Of a DNA stretch of 64,000 nucleotides, positions 1 to 8,993 are shown piece after piece. The position numbers were made by a program, and so were the translations under genes. The first letter of the stretch is position 1. Each line of letters starts with the position of its first letter. Source of the stretch: Amycolatopsis benzoatilytica AK 16/65 (GTDB taxonomy: Bacteria > Actinomycetota > Actinomycetes > Mycobacteriales > Pseudonocardiaceae); the NCBI RefSeq assembly GCF_000383915.1, contig NZ_KB912942.1, positions 8,326,470 to 8,390,469 on the forward strand, given 5' to 3'. A model generated the notes under the pieces. It saw only the letters and a list, made by a program, of their open reading frames with translations, searched no databases and was not told the DNA's origin.

Positions 1-2
1 AC

Positions 3-491
3 TACACCATGACGGTGGCGCTCGGGAAGCTCACCGATTCCGATCCGCGCGGGCATGTCGTGCAGGTCGTCGACACACGCCAGTCCGCGGTCAACGACCT
101 CGCGCTGGCCCGGCTTTCCGAGCCGGTCACCGACATCGAGCCGCTCGCGTTGCCGGACGGGCCGCCGGATCCCGGGGAGCACACCACGTTCGTCGGCTGG
201 GGTTCGCTGTCTTCCAAGGTGATCGTGCAGACCGATCACATCAAGCGTGGCGATTTCTCCGTCAGTTCGGTGCGCGACAATGAGATCACTCTGGAACCGC
301 TGAAGAAGCGGACCGTCGAGAACAGCCCTTGTCCGGACGACTCCGGTTCGCCGTTCTTTGTGACGGACAACGGCAAGAACACGCTGATCGCGGTCGAGAA
401 CTTCGGTCCGGACTGTCCGCAGCCGGGCATCGAGACCGCGGCGCGGGTCGATCAGCTCGTCGGCTGGATCAAGAAGCAGATCGGCTCGTAG
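3..491 (+). CDS. Secreted trypsin-like serine protease, C-terminal part
   Basis: This is the 3' end of a chymotrypsin-fold (S1) protease; the reading frame is open to the window edge, so the true start and the catalytic His lie upstream. Visible are the catalytic Asp context NDLALARL and the Ser context DDSGSPFF, with a cysteine just before (NSPCPDDSGSP) that can pair with the later Cys in FGPDCPQPG. The final helix VDQLVGWIKKQI is the usual S1 C-terminal helix. The motif reads DDSGSP rather than the commoner GDSGGP, which is normal for bacterial secreted members. The gene ends 7 bp from the convergent IclR gene. Substrate unknown. Confidence 0.85.
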   Translation, partial: YTMTVALGKLTDSDPRGHVVQVVDTRQSAVNDLALARLSEPVTDIEPLALPDGPPDPGEHTTFVGWGSLSSKVIVQTDHIKRGDFSVSSVRDNEITLEPLKKRTVENSPCPDDSGSPFFVTDNGKNTLIAVENFGPDCPQPGIETAARVDQLVGWIKKQIGS

Positions 492-498
492 CCCCAGT

Positions 499-1239
499 TC
501 AGCGGGGCAGCAGCGCGGCCAGTTCCCGTGCGGCGGCACGCAACGCCGGCACGAACGCCTCCAGCTGGGCGACCGTCAGCCGATACGCCGGCGCGGCCGT
601 GGACAACGCGGCGATCGCGGTGCCATCCGGCGTCCGGATCGGGACGCCGACCGCACGGATGCCTTCTTCATGCTCCTCGTCCGCGATGGCGTAGCCGCTT
701 TCGCGCACCTTCGCGATCTCCGCCTCGAACGCCGCGCGCTCCGTGATCGTGCGCGGGCCCAGCGCGGGCAGGTCGAGCGACGCGACCAGCTCAGCCCGGT
801 GCGGCGCGAACGCGACCAGGCATTTGCCCATCGACGTGCAATGCAACGGGCCGCGCGCTCCCGGTTCGCCGCGGATCTGCAGCCGCTGCGAGCCCTGGAC
901 CGAATGGACGTACACCTGGTTGTGCCCGTCCAGCACTGCCAGCAGCGTCGGCTCGCCGGTCTCCGCGGCGAGCTGGTGCATCACCGGCAGTGCGACACCG
1001 GCGAACCCGCGCGCCTGCGAGACCGTCTGGCCTAGCTCGAACAGTCGCAGCCCCAACGAATACCGCTTCGAGATTGGGTCGTTGCGTGCGAATCCCTCGC
1101 CCTGCAGAGAGCTGAGCAACCGATGCGTGGTGCTCACCGGGTACCCGGCCTCCCGCGACAGTTCGGACAACGGAACGCCTTCGGGATGACCGCCGAGCAG
1201 GGACAGCAGCCGCAGCGCTTTGCCGACCATGTCCGCCAT
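499..1239 (-). CDS. IclR-family transcriptional regulator
   Basis: The 246-residue protein has an N-terminal winged helix-turn-helix (about residues 5-60, including LSELSREAGYPVSTTHRLL) followed by the IclR effector domain (about 75-246, with LHCTSMGKCLVAF and a DEEHEEGIRAVGVPI segment typical of the family). The ATG is preceded by GGGGG at suitable spacing. It is transcribed divergently from the MFS transporter and dehydrogenase genes at 1360-3554, the classic arrangement for an IclR protein that controls a small catabolic operon by binding the shared intergenic region. The effector is probably the transported acid or a derivative; this is inference. Confidence 0.93.
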   Translation of the reverse strand: MADMVGKALRLLSLLGGHPEGVPLSELSREAGYPVSTTHRLLSSLQGEGFARNDPISKRYSLGLRLFELGQTVSQARGFAGVALPVMHQLAAETGEPTLLAVLDGHNQVYVHSVQGSQRLQIRGEPGARGPLHCTSMGKCLVAFAPHRAELVASLDLPALGPRTITERAAFEAEIAKVRESGYAIADEEHEEGIRAVGVPIRTPDGTAIAALSTAAPAYRLTVAQLEAFVPALRAAARELAALLPR

Positions 1240-1290
1240 CGGACCCCCTTGACGTTCAGCACGCGGCGACGCACACTGCCTCTCACCGTA

Positions 1291-1321
1291 TTGCGGAATA
1301 GCTTTCCATATTACGGAAAGC
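1291..1321. promoter_or_regulatory. Candidate IclR operator between divergent genes
   Basis: GCTTTCC at 1301-1307 and GGAAAGC at 1315-1321 form perfect 7-bp arms around a 7-bp AT-rich spacer. A direct repeat TTGCGGAA (1291) / TTACGGAA (1311) is spaced exactly 20 bp, two helical turns. The element lies in the 120-bp gap between the IclR and MFS genes, about 40 bp before the MFS start. Assignment to this IclR protein is by position only. Confidence 0.6.
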
Positions 1322-1359
1322 TCGTCAAGGCTTCAGGTCAACGGCGACAGGAGTACCGG

Positions 1360-2664
1360 ATGAACAGCGTCGAAGCGCCCGGCAGGCAGCGCTGGCTGCG
1401 GCTGATCCCGATCGTTTTCGTCACCTACAGCCTCGCCTACCTGGACCGGTCGAACTTCTCGATCGCGACCGCCGGCGGGATGGCCCAGGAACTGCACCTC
1501 ACCAGCGCGACGTCCGGGCGGATCGCCTCCTCCTTCTTCCTCGGCTACTTCCTGTTGCAGGTCCCCGGCGTGCTCTACGCCGACCGGCGCAGCGTGCGGA
1601 GCCTGATCTTCTGGTCGGTGCTCGCGTGGGGCGTCCTCGCGACCGCGCAGGGACTGCTCAGCTCGGTACCGGTGTTGATCGCGGTCCGGTTCCTGCTCGG
1701 CGCGGTGGAGGCCGCGGTGCTGCCCGCCCTGGTCGTGTTGCTCGCCCGCTGGTTCACCAAAGCCGAACGCGGGCGCGCCAACGCGTTCCTGATCCTCGGC
1801 AACCCGGTCACCGTGATGTGGCTGTCCGCGCTGTCCGGCTACCTGATCGAGGCGACGTCCTGGCGCGGCATGTTCATCGTCGAGGGCGTTCCAGCGCTGA
1901 TCTGGGCTTTCGTGTTCCGCGCGCAGGTCCGCGACCGGCCGGCGGACACGCCGTGGCTCGACCCGGCCAGCCGGGCCGTCGTCGAACGCGCGATCGCCGA
2001 AGAACAGGCTCAGCTGCCGAAGCCAGCCGCTCGCCCGGTGCGGGACGTGCTGCGGTCCAAGGCGGTGCTGGTGCTGTCCGCGCAGTATCTGTTGTGGAGC
2101 ATCGGTGTCTACGGGTTCGTGTTCTGGCTCCCTTCGATCGTCAAAGCGGGCTCCTCAGCCGGAATCGGCGCGACCGGTCTGCTCTCGGCTATTCCGTATG
2201 CCTTCGCGGTGGTCGGGATGCTGGTCAACTCGCGCGGCTCGGACCGCTCCGGGGCACGCCGCCGGTACGTGTGGCCGTGGCTGCTCGGCGGCGCGGTCGC
2301 GTTCTACGGGTCGTACCTGCTGGGGCAGCACCACTTCTGGTGGGCTTTTGTGCTGCTGGCCATCGCCGCGGTGGCGCTCTACGCGCCATATGGACCGTTC
2401 TTCGCGATGATTTCGGAGCTGTTGCCGCAGCGGACCGCCGCGGTCGCGGTGGCGGTGGTGAACGCGGCGGGCGCGCTGGGCGGCTTTCTCGGCACCTATC
2501 TGGTCGGCTGGCTCGAGAACGCGACCGGCAGCACGGCTGCGGCGTTCCTGATGCTGGCAGGGACAATGGCCGCGGCCGCGGTGCTGGTCCTCGCGGTGCC
2601 GGTGAAGGCGCCAGGGCCGGTTGCGGCGGAAGTTTCGGTGAAGGCGAAGGAAAGGCGAGTATGA
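1360..2664 (+). CDS. MFS transporter, anion:cation symporter type
   Basis: A 434-residue major facilitator with about 12 membrane spans. The N-terminal segment FVTYSLAYLDRSNFSIA is characteristic of the ACS (phthalate/hexuronate/4-hydroxyphenylacetate permease-like) branch, as is the opening RQRWLRLIPIVF. The ATG at 1360 was chosen over longer in-frame openings because GACAGGAG precedes it and the signature starts immediately after. The stop overlaps the next gene by ATGA, so it forms an operon with the dehydrogenase. An organic anion such as a hydroxy acid is the likely substrate; IclR control is expected from the divergent promoter. Confidence 0.88.
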   Translation: MNSVEAPGRQRWLRLIPIVFVTYSLAYLDRSNFSIATAGGMAQELHLTSATSGRIASSFFLGYFLLQVPGVLYADRRSVRSLIFWSVLAWGVLATAQGLLSSVPVLIAVRFLLGAVEAAVLPALVVLLARWFTKAERGRANAFLILGNPVTVMWLSALSGYLIEATSWRGMFIVEGVPALIWAFVFRAQVRDRPADTPWLDPASRAVVERAIAEEQAQLPKPAARPVRDVLRSKAVLVLSAQYLLWSIGVYGFVFWLPSIVKAGSSAGIGATGLLSAIPYAFAVVGMLVNSRGSDRSGARRRYVWPWLLGGAVAFYGSYLLGQHHFWWAFVLLAIAAVALYAPYGPFFAMISELLPQRTAAVAVAVVNAAGALGGFLGTYLVGWLENATGSTAAAFLMLAGTMAAAAVLVLAVPVKAPGPVAAEVSVKAKERRV

Positions 2665-3554
2665 CTGCGCGGGTACTGGTTCCCTGGTCTGACATTTCGG
2701 TTCCCGTCGGGTTGGATGCGATGGTGTGGGACGGCCGGGGCGCGCCGCCGGACGGCCTGTCCGACGTCGAGTTCTACGTCCTGCCTTACGACCAGGGCGC
2801 GGAGCCGGCCAAATTGATCTCGCAGTTGCCGTCGTTGCGTGCGGTGCAGACGCTATCGGCTGGGTACGACAATCTGCTCGCGCTCGTTCCGGAGGGGGTC
2901 CGGCTGGCGAACGGCCGGGGCCTGCACGACCTGAGCGTCGCCGAGCACACGTTGGCGCTGATCCTTGCCTCGCAACGGTATTTCCCGCGTTGGTTCGCGC
3001 AGCAACGGAGCGGTTCATGGGACCGGGCGCACACCCGCTCGCTGGCGGACTGCCGGGTTCTGCTGGTCGGCTACGGTTCGATCGGACAGGCGATCGAGCG
3101 GTACCTGGTCGCCGGCGAGGCCGAGGTGGTGCGTGTCGCGAGCACGGCGCGAGAGGGCGTGCACGGCATCGCCGAGCTGCCGGAACTGTTGCCTGCGGCC
3201 GACATCGTCGTGCTGGTGCTCCCCGACACTCCGCAGACGCGCGGGCTTTTCGGAGCGGAGCAGCTCGCGCTGCTGCCGGACTCCGCGTTGGTGGTGAACG
3301 TTGGCCGGGGCACCGCGGTGGACACGGCCGCACTCACCGCCGAGGTCGCGGCCGGGCGGTTGCGCGCCGCACTCGACGTCGTGGATCCGGAGCCGCTGCC
3401 CGCCGAACATCCATTGTGGACTCTTGACGGGGCGATCGTCACCCCGCACATCGCGGGCGGTTCGGATTCGTTCTACCCGCGCGCGAAGCGGCTGGCGGAG
3501 CGGCAGCTCGCGCACTATGCCAAGGGCGAGCCGCTGGAGAACGTCGTCAACTGA
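2661..3554 (+). CDS. D-2-hydroxyacid dehydrogenase (NAD-binding)
   Basis: A 297-residue D-isomer-specific 2-hydroxyacid dehydrogenase, shorter than the usual 310-330. The Rossmann motif GYGSIG is at 137-142. The catalytic set is Arg216 (NVGRG), Glu244 (DPEPLP) and His263 (TPHIAGG), all present. Such enzymes interconvert 2-oxo and D-2-hydroxy acids with NAD(P)H. The start overlaps the transporter stop by ATGA, indicating translational coupling and a joint role in uptake and oxidation of a hydroxy acid. The substrate cannot be read from the sequence. Confidence 0.9.
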   Translation: MTARVLVPWSDISVPVGLDAMVWDGRGAPPDGLSDVEFYVLPYDQGAEPAKLISQLPSLRAVQTLSAGYDNLLALVPEGVRLANGRGLHDLSVAEHTLALILASQRYFPRWFAQQRSGSWDRAHTRSLADCRVLLVGYGSIGQAIERYLVAGEAEVVRVASTAREGVHGIAELPELLPAADIVVLVLPDTPQTRGLFGAEQLALLPDSALVVNVGRGTAVDTAALTAEVAAGRLRAALDVVDPEPLPAEHPLWTLDGAIVTPHIAGGSDSFYPRAKRLAERQLAHYAKGEPLENVVN

Positions 3555-3998
3555 GCACTTCCCGGACGGCGGGCTGGCTGGGCGGGCCGCGTCCGGGGGG
3601 CTGTCCGTGAAGGGCCCCTTGAGGGACTTGGATTCCCTCAAGGGGCCCTTCGCGGACGCCGGATGCCCGGCGTGCGTGAAGAGTCCCTACAGTCGGCCGC
3701 GGCCAGCGCGTCCGCTGGCCGCGGGGCGGTTCTCGGCGGGGTCTCGCGGGTGGGGTTTCCGCAGTTCGGCAGGGTCGTACGAGGTCAACCCTCCGCAACC
3801 CGATTCAGCCTTCTGACCCCTGAACGAAGGACAAAAGTGCAGTCGGGGGACCACTGACAGTGCGCATGTGAGCCCTGTGTATGCTTCGCCATCGCTTGGC
3901 TGGGTGGATTCTTCACCCGAATTGGTGGCCGCCGTGATCGGGGAGATGTGGTCTCACGCGGTCCGACGTTCGTGGTTCGGGACTTGATGGGAGAAAGC
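3555..3998. other. Intergenic region with palindrome and 5' leader
   Basis: 444 bp between the dehydrogenase and the surface-protein gene. It holds one 55-bp palindrome (3603-3657) and, nearer the surface-protein start, a small dyad GGGTG/CACCC (3902-3918). The surface-protein promoter must lie here, but I cannot point to convincing -35/-10 hexamers. No ORF in this stretch has the GC3 pattern of a real gene. Confidence 0.6.
3603..3657. repeat. 55-bp dispersed palindrome, copy 1
   Basis: Arms of about 24 bp around a short centre. The left arm begins GTCCGTGAAGGGCCCC and the right arm ends GGGGCCCTTCGCGGAC, so the outer T pairs with G rather than A. It lies 48 bp after the dehydrogenase stop, upstream of a gene on the same strand. 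As RNA it would form a long GC-rich hairpin without a U tract. Confidence 0.9.
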
Positions 3999-5162
3999 AT
4001 GCACGGCAGGTCGATTCTGGTACGGGGAGGGGCCGCGACCATCGCCGCGGCTGCGGCGCTGATGATCGCCGCACCGGCCTCGTTCGCTGACGACACTCCG
4101 CAGGCGCGCAGCGGCGCGGCTGCGGGCACGGTGGTGCACGGCGGCGCTTCGGGTTACGGCGTCAACATGGTCGGCGGCAAGGACGCGCTGCAGACGACGC
4201 TGTTCAACCTGCAGCTGGCCGATGGCGGCATTTCGAAGATGTACTGCGTGCAGGTCGACGTCAGCACGACGTTCGGCGAAGAGATGACCGAGCACGCGTG
4301 GAACGACTACCCCGACCCGAAGTCGCCGTTCCGCAAGAACAACAAGAACATCAACTGGGTGCTGCACCACAGCTACCCGTCCGAGGACCCCGCGTCCATC
4401 GAGAAGACGCTGACCGGCAAGGGCGTCACGCTGCACGACGGCCTGTCCGCGAAGGAAGCGCTGACCGCGACCCAGGCCGCGATCTGGCACTACAGCGACG
4501 CGCGTGACCTCGACACGAAGAACCCGCTCGCCGGCGGCCCCGCCGACGACGCGGCCGACGTGGTCGCCCTCTACGACTACCTGACCGGCGACGCCAACAC
4601 CGGCATCGACGAGACGAAGCCGGCGCTGAGCATCACCCCGGCGAAGGCGACCGGCGAGGCCGGCTCGAAGATCGGTCCGTTCACTGTCGCCACCAGCGGC
4701 AGCGTCACCGACTTCACGAGCAAGCTGCCCGAAGGCGTCAAGGTCGTCGGCGAGAACGGCGAGGAGATCAAGTCCTCGGCGGTCAAGAATGGCACGAAGC
4801 TGTTCCTGGACGTCCCGAAGGACGCCAAGCCGGGCACCGCAGAACTGGCCGTGAAGGCGGTCGGAGACGTCAACACCGGTCGCCTGTTCGTGGCGAAGGA
4901 CTACGCGAACCACCCGGCGCAGTCGCTGATCGTCGCGCAGTCGCAGAAGAGCGCGGTCCAGGCCGCCGCGGTCGGCTCCTGGAGCGAGTCGGCTCCGGTC
5001 ACCACGGCCCCGGCATCGACGGCTCCGGCCGGCGGCAACTCGGGCCAGACTCCGCTGGCCAACACCGGTGTGAACGCGGCGCTCCCGATCGGGATCGGGG
5101 CGGCCCTGGTCATCGCCGGCGGCGCGATGCTGCTGGTCGTCCGGCGTCGTCGCAACGCCTGA
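3999..5162 (+). CDS. Thioester-domain (TQxA) surface protein with LAxTG sortase anchor
   Basis: A 387-residue secreted wall protein: signal peptide about 1-30 (ending APASFA), a thioester domain at about 45-200, an Ala/Pro/Thr-rich stalk, then LANTG at 353-357, a hydrophobic span and a RRRRNA tail. Cys83 (MYCVQV) and Gln159 (TATQAAIW) are the pair that forms the internal Cys-Gln thioester used by Gram-positive adhesins for covalent attachment to surfaces. LAxTG is the motif read by class E (housekeeping) sortases in actinomycetes, so the local class F sortase at 55134 is not the obvious partner. Start at 3999 has GGGAGA upstream; an ATG at 3987 is possible. The ligand is unknown. Confidence 0.9.
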   Translation: MHGRSILVRGGAATIAAAAALMIAAPASFADDTPQARSGAAAGTVVHGGASGYGVNMVGGKDALQTTLFNLQLADGGISKMYCVQVDVSTTFGEEMTEHAWNDYPDPKSPFRKNNKNINWVLHHSYPSEDPASIEKTLTGKGVTLHDGLSAKEALTATQAAIWHYSDARDLDTKNPLAGGPADDAADVVALYDYLTGDANTGIDETKPALSITPAKATGEAGSKIGPFTVATSGSVTDFTSKLPEGVKVVGENGEEIKSSAVKNGTKLFLDVPKDAKPGTAELAVKAVGDVNTGRLFVAKDYANHPAQSLIVAQSQKSAVQAAAVGSWSESAPVTTAPASTAPAGGNSGQTPLANTGVNAALPIGIGAALVIAGGAMLLVVRRRRNA

Positions 5163-5189
5163 CTGTCTGACGCGGCCCTGCCGTGCTGA

Positions 5190-5244
5190 GTCTGTGAAGG
5201 GCCCCTTGCGGGAATTCAATTCCCGCAAGGGGCCCTTCGCGGCA
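5190..5244. repeat. 55-bp dispersed palindrome, copy 2 (compensatory variant)
   Basis: Same element, but the inner stem reads CCTTGCGGGAATT / AATTCCCGCAAGG where other copies have GAGGGA / TCCCTC: the change on the left arm is matched on the right arm. It fills the 88-bp gap between the convergent surface-protein and hydrolase genes, where a bidirectional transcription terminator would be expected. Confidence 0.9.
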
Positions 5245-5250
5245 AATGCC

Positions 5251-6258
5251 TCAAAGCCGATCCGCGTCCCGTACGGCGCGCGCGAACTCGGCAGGCGCTT
5301 CTTGCGGCACGTTGTGCCCGATCCCGGTCAGCACCCGGTGGTCGTACTTTCCGGAGAACTTCCCCCGATACGCCTTCCCGTCCGCCGCCGCGCCGTCGAA
5401 ATCGCTGCTGAGCGTGATGGTCGGCTGCGGCAGTATCGGGCCGGTGAACAGCTTCTGCTCCAGCTTGTCGTACTGCGCCTCGCCGGCCGCCAATCCGAGG
5501 CGCCACCGGTAGTTGTGCACCACGATCGCCACGTGGTCGGGGTTGGCGAACGACTGGGCGGTCCGCTGGTAGGTAGCGTCGTCGAACGCCCAGCGCGGCG
5601 AGACGGTCTTCCAGATCAGTTTGTTGAACTCGTCCCGGTTCCGCGTGTAGCCCAGCACGCCCCGGTCGGTAGCGAAGTAGTACTGATACCACCAGCCCAG
5701 CTCCGCGGCGGGCGGCAACGGCTGCTTCTGCGCCTCGACATTGGTGATCAGGTATCCGCTGACCAGCACCTGCGCTTTGACCCGCTCCGGCCACAGCGCG
5801 GCAAGCACCGCGGCGGTCCGCGAGCCCCAGTCGAACCCGCCGAGCACCGCTTTCTGGATCTTCAGCGCGTCCATCAGCGCGATGATGTCCGAGGCCACCG
5901 CGGACTGCTGCCCGTTGCGCATCGTCGCACCGGACAGGAACGTCGTGGTCCCGTATCCGCGCAGGTAGGGCACGATCACCCGGTACCCGTCCTGTGCGAG
6001 CCGCGGCGCGACGTCGACGTAGCTGTGGATGTCGTAGGGCCACCCGTGCAGCAGGATCACCACCGGACCGTCCGCTGGGCCGGCTTCGGCGTAGCCCTGG
6101 TTCAGCAACCCGGTCTTGACCTGCTTCAGCGGCCCGAACGAGAGGTGCCCGGCCGGAGCGGGCGGTGGGGCCGCCGCCGTCTGCGCGGAGCACGCGGCGA
6201 GCCCGGCCGAAGCCATCCCCGCTGCGACCGCCTGCGTAAACCGTCTCCTGCTGATCAT
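5251..6258 (-). CDS. Tat-exported lipoprotein alpha/beta hydrolase, epoxide hydrolase-like
   Basis: The 335-residue protein starts MISRRRFTQAVAAG, a twin-arginine signal, and continues to LAAC, a lipobox; it is probably exported folded and lipid-anchored. The hydrolase core has the oxyanion motif HGWPYD, the nucleophile elbow GGFDWGSRTA with Asp (not Ser) as nucleophile, and the catalytic His in GIGHNVPQE. An Asp nucleophile in FDWG is typical of epoxide hydrolases and haloalkane dehalogenases. ATG 6258 has AGGAG 8 nt upstream and is preferred to the GTG at 6267. It follows the LAL regulator on the same strand after a 94-bp gap. Substrate unknown. Confidence 0.85.
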   Translation of the reverse strand: MISRRRFTQAVAAGMASAGLAACSAQTAAAPPPAPAGHLSFGPLKQVKTGLLNQGYAEAGPADGPVVILLHGWPYDIHSYVDVAPRLAQDGYRVIVPYLRGYGTTTFLSGATMRNGQQSAVASDIIALMDALKIQKAVLGGFDWGSRTAAVLAALWPERVKAQVLVSGYLITNVEAQKQPLPPAAELGWWYQYYFATDRGVLGYTRNRDEFNKLIWKTVSPRWAFDDATYQRTAQSFANPDHVAIVVHNYRWRLGLAAGEAQYDKLEQKLFTGPILPQPTITLSSDFDGAAADGKAYRGKFSGKYDHRVLTGIGHNVPQEAPAEFARAVRDADRL

Positions 6259-6352
6259 CGGGACCACTCCTGAAGCGCTGTCGAATCTGTCCTTCGACAG
6301 TAAGAAGCGGCCCGCGGAAAGCGCGCCCGTCAGATGACGCTGACGCGGTACG

Positions 6353-8971
6353 TCACCGGTCCAGTGCGTCCCGCAGCTCGGTTCGGGAGGTGATTCCCAG
6401 CTTCGGGAAGATCCGGTGCAGGTGCGTGCTCACCGTCCGGTGCGAGAGGTAGAGCTGCTGCCCGATCTCCCGGTTGGTCAGCCCTTCGGCGGCCAGCCGC
6501 GCGATGTTCAGCTCGTGTGCGGTGAGATCGGTATACCGGTCGCGCTCCGCCGCCGAGGCGACGGTCTCGCCGGTCGCGCGAAGCTCTCGCGCGGCCCGTT
6601 CGCTCCACGCGAGCACGCCCAGCGCGTCGAACGTTTCCTTCGCCGCTCGCAGCAGCGGCCGCGACTCGGCGGCCCGTCGTTGCCGCCGCAGCCATTCGCC
6701 GTAGGCCAGTTGCACCCGCCCGCGTTCGAGGGGCCAGCCGGTGAGGTCGGCTTCCAACGCGGTCCGGAAGTTCTCCTCCGAAGAGGACAGCACGGCTCGG
6801 GCATAGCGCAGTCCACTGTGGAGCGCGGGGGAAGTCGTCCGGGCGGTTTCCAGGCTCTGCATCAGTTTCTGGCCCTCGTCGACCCGGTCCGCGTGCACTG
6901 CCGCTTCCGCCAGCTCGGCGAGGAGGTAGCAGCGCAACCCGAACTGGTACGCCGGATCGGCTGGATCGTGGACCCGCAGCAGAGCGGTTACCGCGTCCGC
7001 GTGCCTGCCTTGGCCGAGTGCGACGAGACCGCGGGTCAGCTGCACGGTGGCCAGCACCGGGCGTGCCCCGGCGGCAAGCCCCACCGCTTCCGCTTCCGCG
7101 GCAAGCTTTTCCGCCTGCGAGTAGTCCCCGCGCAGTGCGGCGATCTCCGCCTGCACCGCCCGCGCCAGTCCGGAGACGTATGGCTGCCGGGTCTCGTGCC
7201 CTAGTTGCCCGGCCTCTTCCGCAGCCACCGATGCTGCCGGGAGGTCACCCAGCCGCGCCAGGCTATACGCCTGCACGCCGAGCGTCCGTGCGAGCAACCC
7301 GAGACGGCCTTCGGCGCGCAATCCGGGTTGTGCTCCGGCGGCGAACCGGGCGGCCAGATCGAACGCGCCGACCTGCATCGCCGCGCTGGCAAGAAAACGC
7401 AGTACCTGCGGAACGGCACCAGACCGATCGAGATGGCGCAGTGCGGCGATCACGGTGTCCCCGCGCCGAAGCGGGTCGAGATACGCGGCGATGGCGACCA
7501 TGCGCGGATCGTCGGCGGGAACCGGCAGCCGGTCGGCCACCGCGATCAGCCGTTCCCGGTCCGCTGCCCCGGGTTCGACCCAGAAGCACCGCATCGCAGA
7601 ACCCCAGAAGATCCGGATGGCCAGGTCCAGGTCGCCGTCCGCGGCCACTTTCGCCGCGAGGTCGGCCAGCTCGCCCGGACCGGCGACGCCCTCGCGGACG
7701 CCGTCGTCGAAGCCGGTCGGGAGCCAGGTCGCGAGCGCGCGTTGCCGAGGCGTGAGCGTGACTGCGGCGGCTTCGGCGAGCAGCCGATCTACCGTTTCGC
7801 GCTGCCCCGAATCGACGGCCAGCTCGGCCGCGAACAGCAGCCGATCCGCGCGGCGTCTCTGGTTTTCGCTCAACCGCGCCGCTTGTTCCAGCGCCGCGAT
7901 CGCAGCCGCGACGCCACCCCGGCGGCGCGCCGATCCGGCTGCGGCGTCGAGTTCTTCCGCCACCGCTTCATCGGTGCCGACAGCCGCCGCGGCACGGTGC
8001 CAAACCCGGCGTTCCGGTTGTCCGGCAAGGGTTCCGGCTAACGCGTGATGCGCCGCTCGGCGCTGCGCCGCGGTGGCCGCGTTCGCGATCGCGGACCGCA
8101 TCAGCGGGTGCCGGAAGACCACGTCCGCCGGCCCCGCCTCGACCAGCGAGGCGGCCGGAGCCAGCACCTCGAGGTCGGCGGCGGCCGCCTTGAGCGCTTC
8201 CGGCAGCGAGGTGCTGTCGTTGAGTGCGGCGATGAGCAGGCAGCGCCGCGTGGCGGCTGGCAACGCGGCGGCCCGGTCGGCGAACAGCTGCTCCAGCCGC
8301 CCGGTGCCGGAGTGGGGCATTTCCTTCAGCGCCAGCGGATTCCCGGCTGCCTCGGCCAGGATCCGAGATCGCTCCGGTCCGGGCAGTGCCGGCGCGATCG
8401 CGTCCAGCAGCTCGCCCGCGGGCGCGTCCGGAAGGCGGGGAAGCGTCAGCGAAGGCAGACCGGTGAAAGCGGACGGCGCGTCGTCGCGCTCGGTCAGCAG
8501 CAGCAAAACCGGTTCCGAGTCCAGCCGGCGCGCGACGAAGGCCAGGACGTCCCGGCTGGCGGAGTCCAGCCAGTGCGCGTCCTCGACGATCAGGACGAGC
8601 GGGTTCTCCGCGACCAGATTCAGCACCGCCAGGCCGACGAGATACGGCTGCGGCGGCTCGCCGTCGCTGAGGCCGAGGGCGGTTCGCAGCGCATCCCGCT
8701 GAGCGGCGGGAAGACCGTCCGCCTCCCGGCGGAGCGGGTAGAGCAGTTGATGCAACCCGGCGTAGGGGAGGTGGCGCTCGGACTCCGTACCGACGGCGGT
8801 GAGCACTCGCAGCTGAGCCATCGCCAGCGCCGCCGAAGCGTCGGCGAGCAGCGCGCTCTTGCCGATGCCCGCTTCGCCGCGGACGACCAGTGCGCCGCCG
8901 CGCTGGCCGATTCCGTCGATCAACTCCGCCAGCTGCTTGCGTTCCAGCTCACGTCCGAAGAGGGCCATCAT
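6353..8971 (-). CDS. Large LuxR-family ATPase regulator (LAL family)
   Basis: An 872-residue cytoplasmic regulator of the MalT/LAL type: AAA/NACHT-like ATPase at the N terminus with Walker A GEAGIGKS (about 34-41) and Walker B VLIVEDAHWLD, a long central TPR-like helical region, and a C-terminal LuxR helix-turn-helix (LTAHELNIARLAAEGL, then NREIGQQLYLSHRTVSTH). These proteins act as ATP-dependent, ligand-gated activators. It lies 22 bp downstream of the LCP gene on the same strand and ahead of the Tat hydrolase. The target promoter is unknown; autoregulation or the adjacent hydrolase are the simplest guesses. Confidence 0.92.
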   Translation of the reverse strand: MMALFGRELERKQLAELIDGIGQRGGALVVRGEAGIGKSALLADASAALAMAQLRVLTAVGTESERHLPYAGLHQLLYPLRREADGLPAAQRDALRTALGLSDGEPPQPYLVGLAVLNLVAENPLVLIVEDAHWLDSASRDVLAFVARRLDSEPVLLLLTERDDAPSAFTGLPSLTLPRLPDAPAGELLDAIAPALPGPERSRILAEAAGNPLALKEMPHSGTGRLEQLFADRAAALPAATRRCLLIAALNDSTSLPEALKAAAADLEVLAPAASLVEAGPADVVFRHPLMRSAIANAATAAQRRAAHHALAGTLAGQPERRVWHRAAAAVGTDEAVAEELDAAAGSARRRGGVAAAIAALEQAARLSENQRRRADRLLFAAELAVDSGQRETVDRLLAEAAAVTLTPRQRALATWLPTGFDDGVREGVAGPGELADLAAKVAADGDLDLAIRIFWGSAMRCFWVEPGAADRERLIAVADRLPVPADDPRMVAIAAYLDPLRRGDTVIAALRHLDRSGAVPQVLRFLASAAMQVGAFDLAARFAAGAQPGLRAEGRLGLLARTLGVQAYSLARLGDLPAASVAAEEAGQLGHETRQPYVSGLARAVQAEIAALRGDYSQAEKLAAEAEAVGLAAGARPVLATVQLTRGLVALGQGRHADAVTALLRVHDPADPAYQFGLRCYLLAELAEAAVHADRVDEGQKLMQSLETARTTSPALHSGLRYARAVLSSSEENFRTALEADLTGWPLERGRVQLAYGEWLRRQRRAAESRPLLRAAKETFDALGVLAWSERAARELRATGETVASAAERDRYTDLTAHELNIARLAAEGLTNREIGQQLYLSHRTVSTHLHRIFPKLGITSRTELRDALDR

Positions 8972-8993
8972 TCCGCCTGGTCGGCCAACCGGT

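Noticed and set aside
5216..6193. Long antisense ORF over the Tat hydrolase
   Set aside because: Arg/Ala/Gly-rich translation without domains; it is a high-GC shadow of the real gene.
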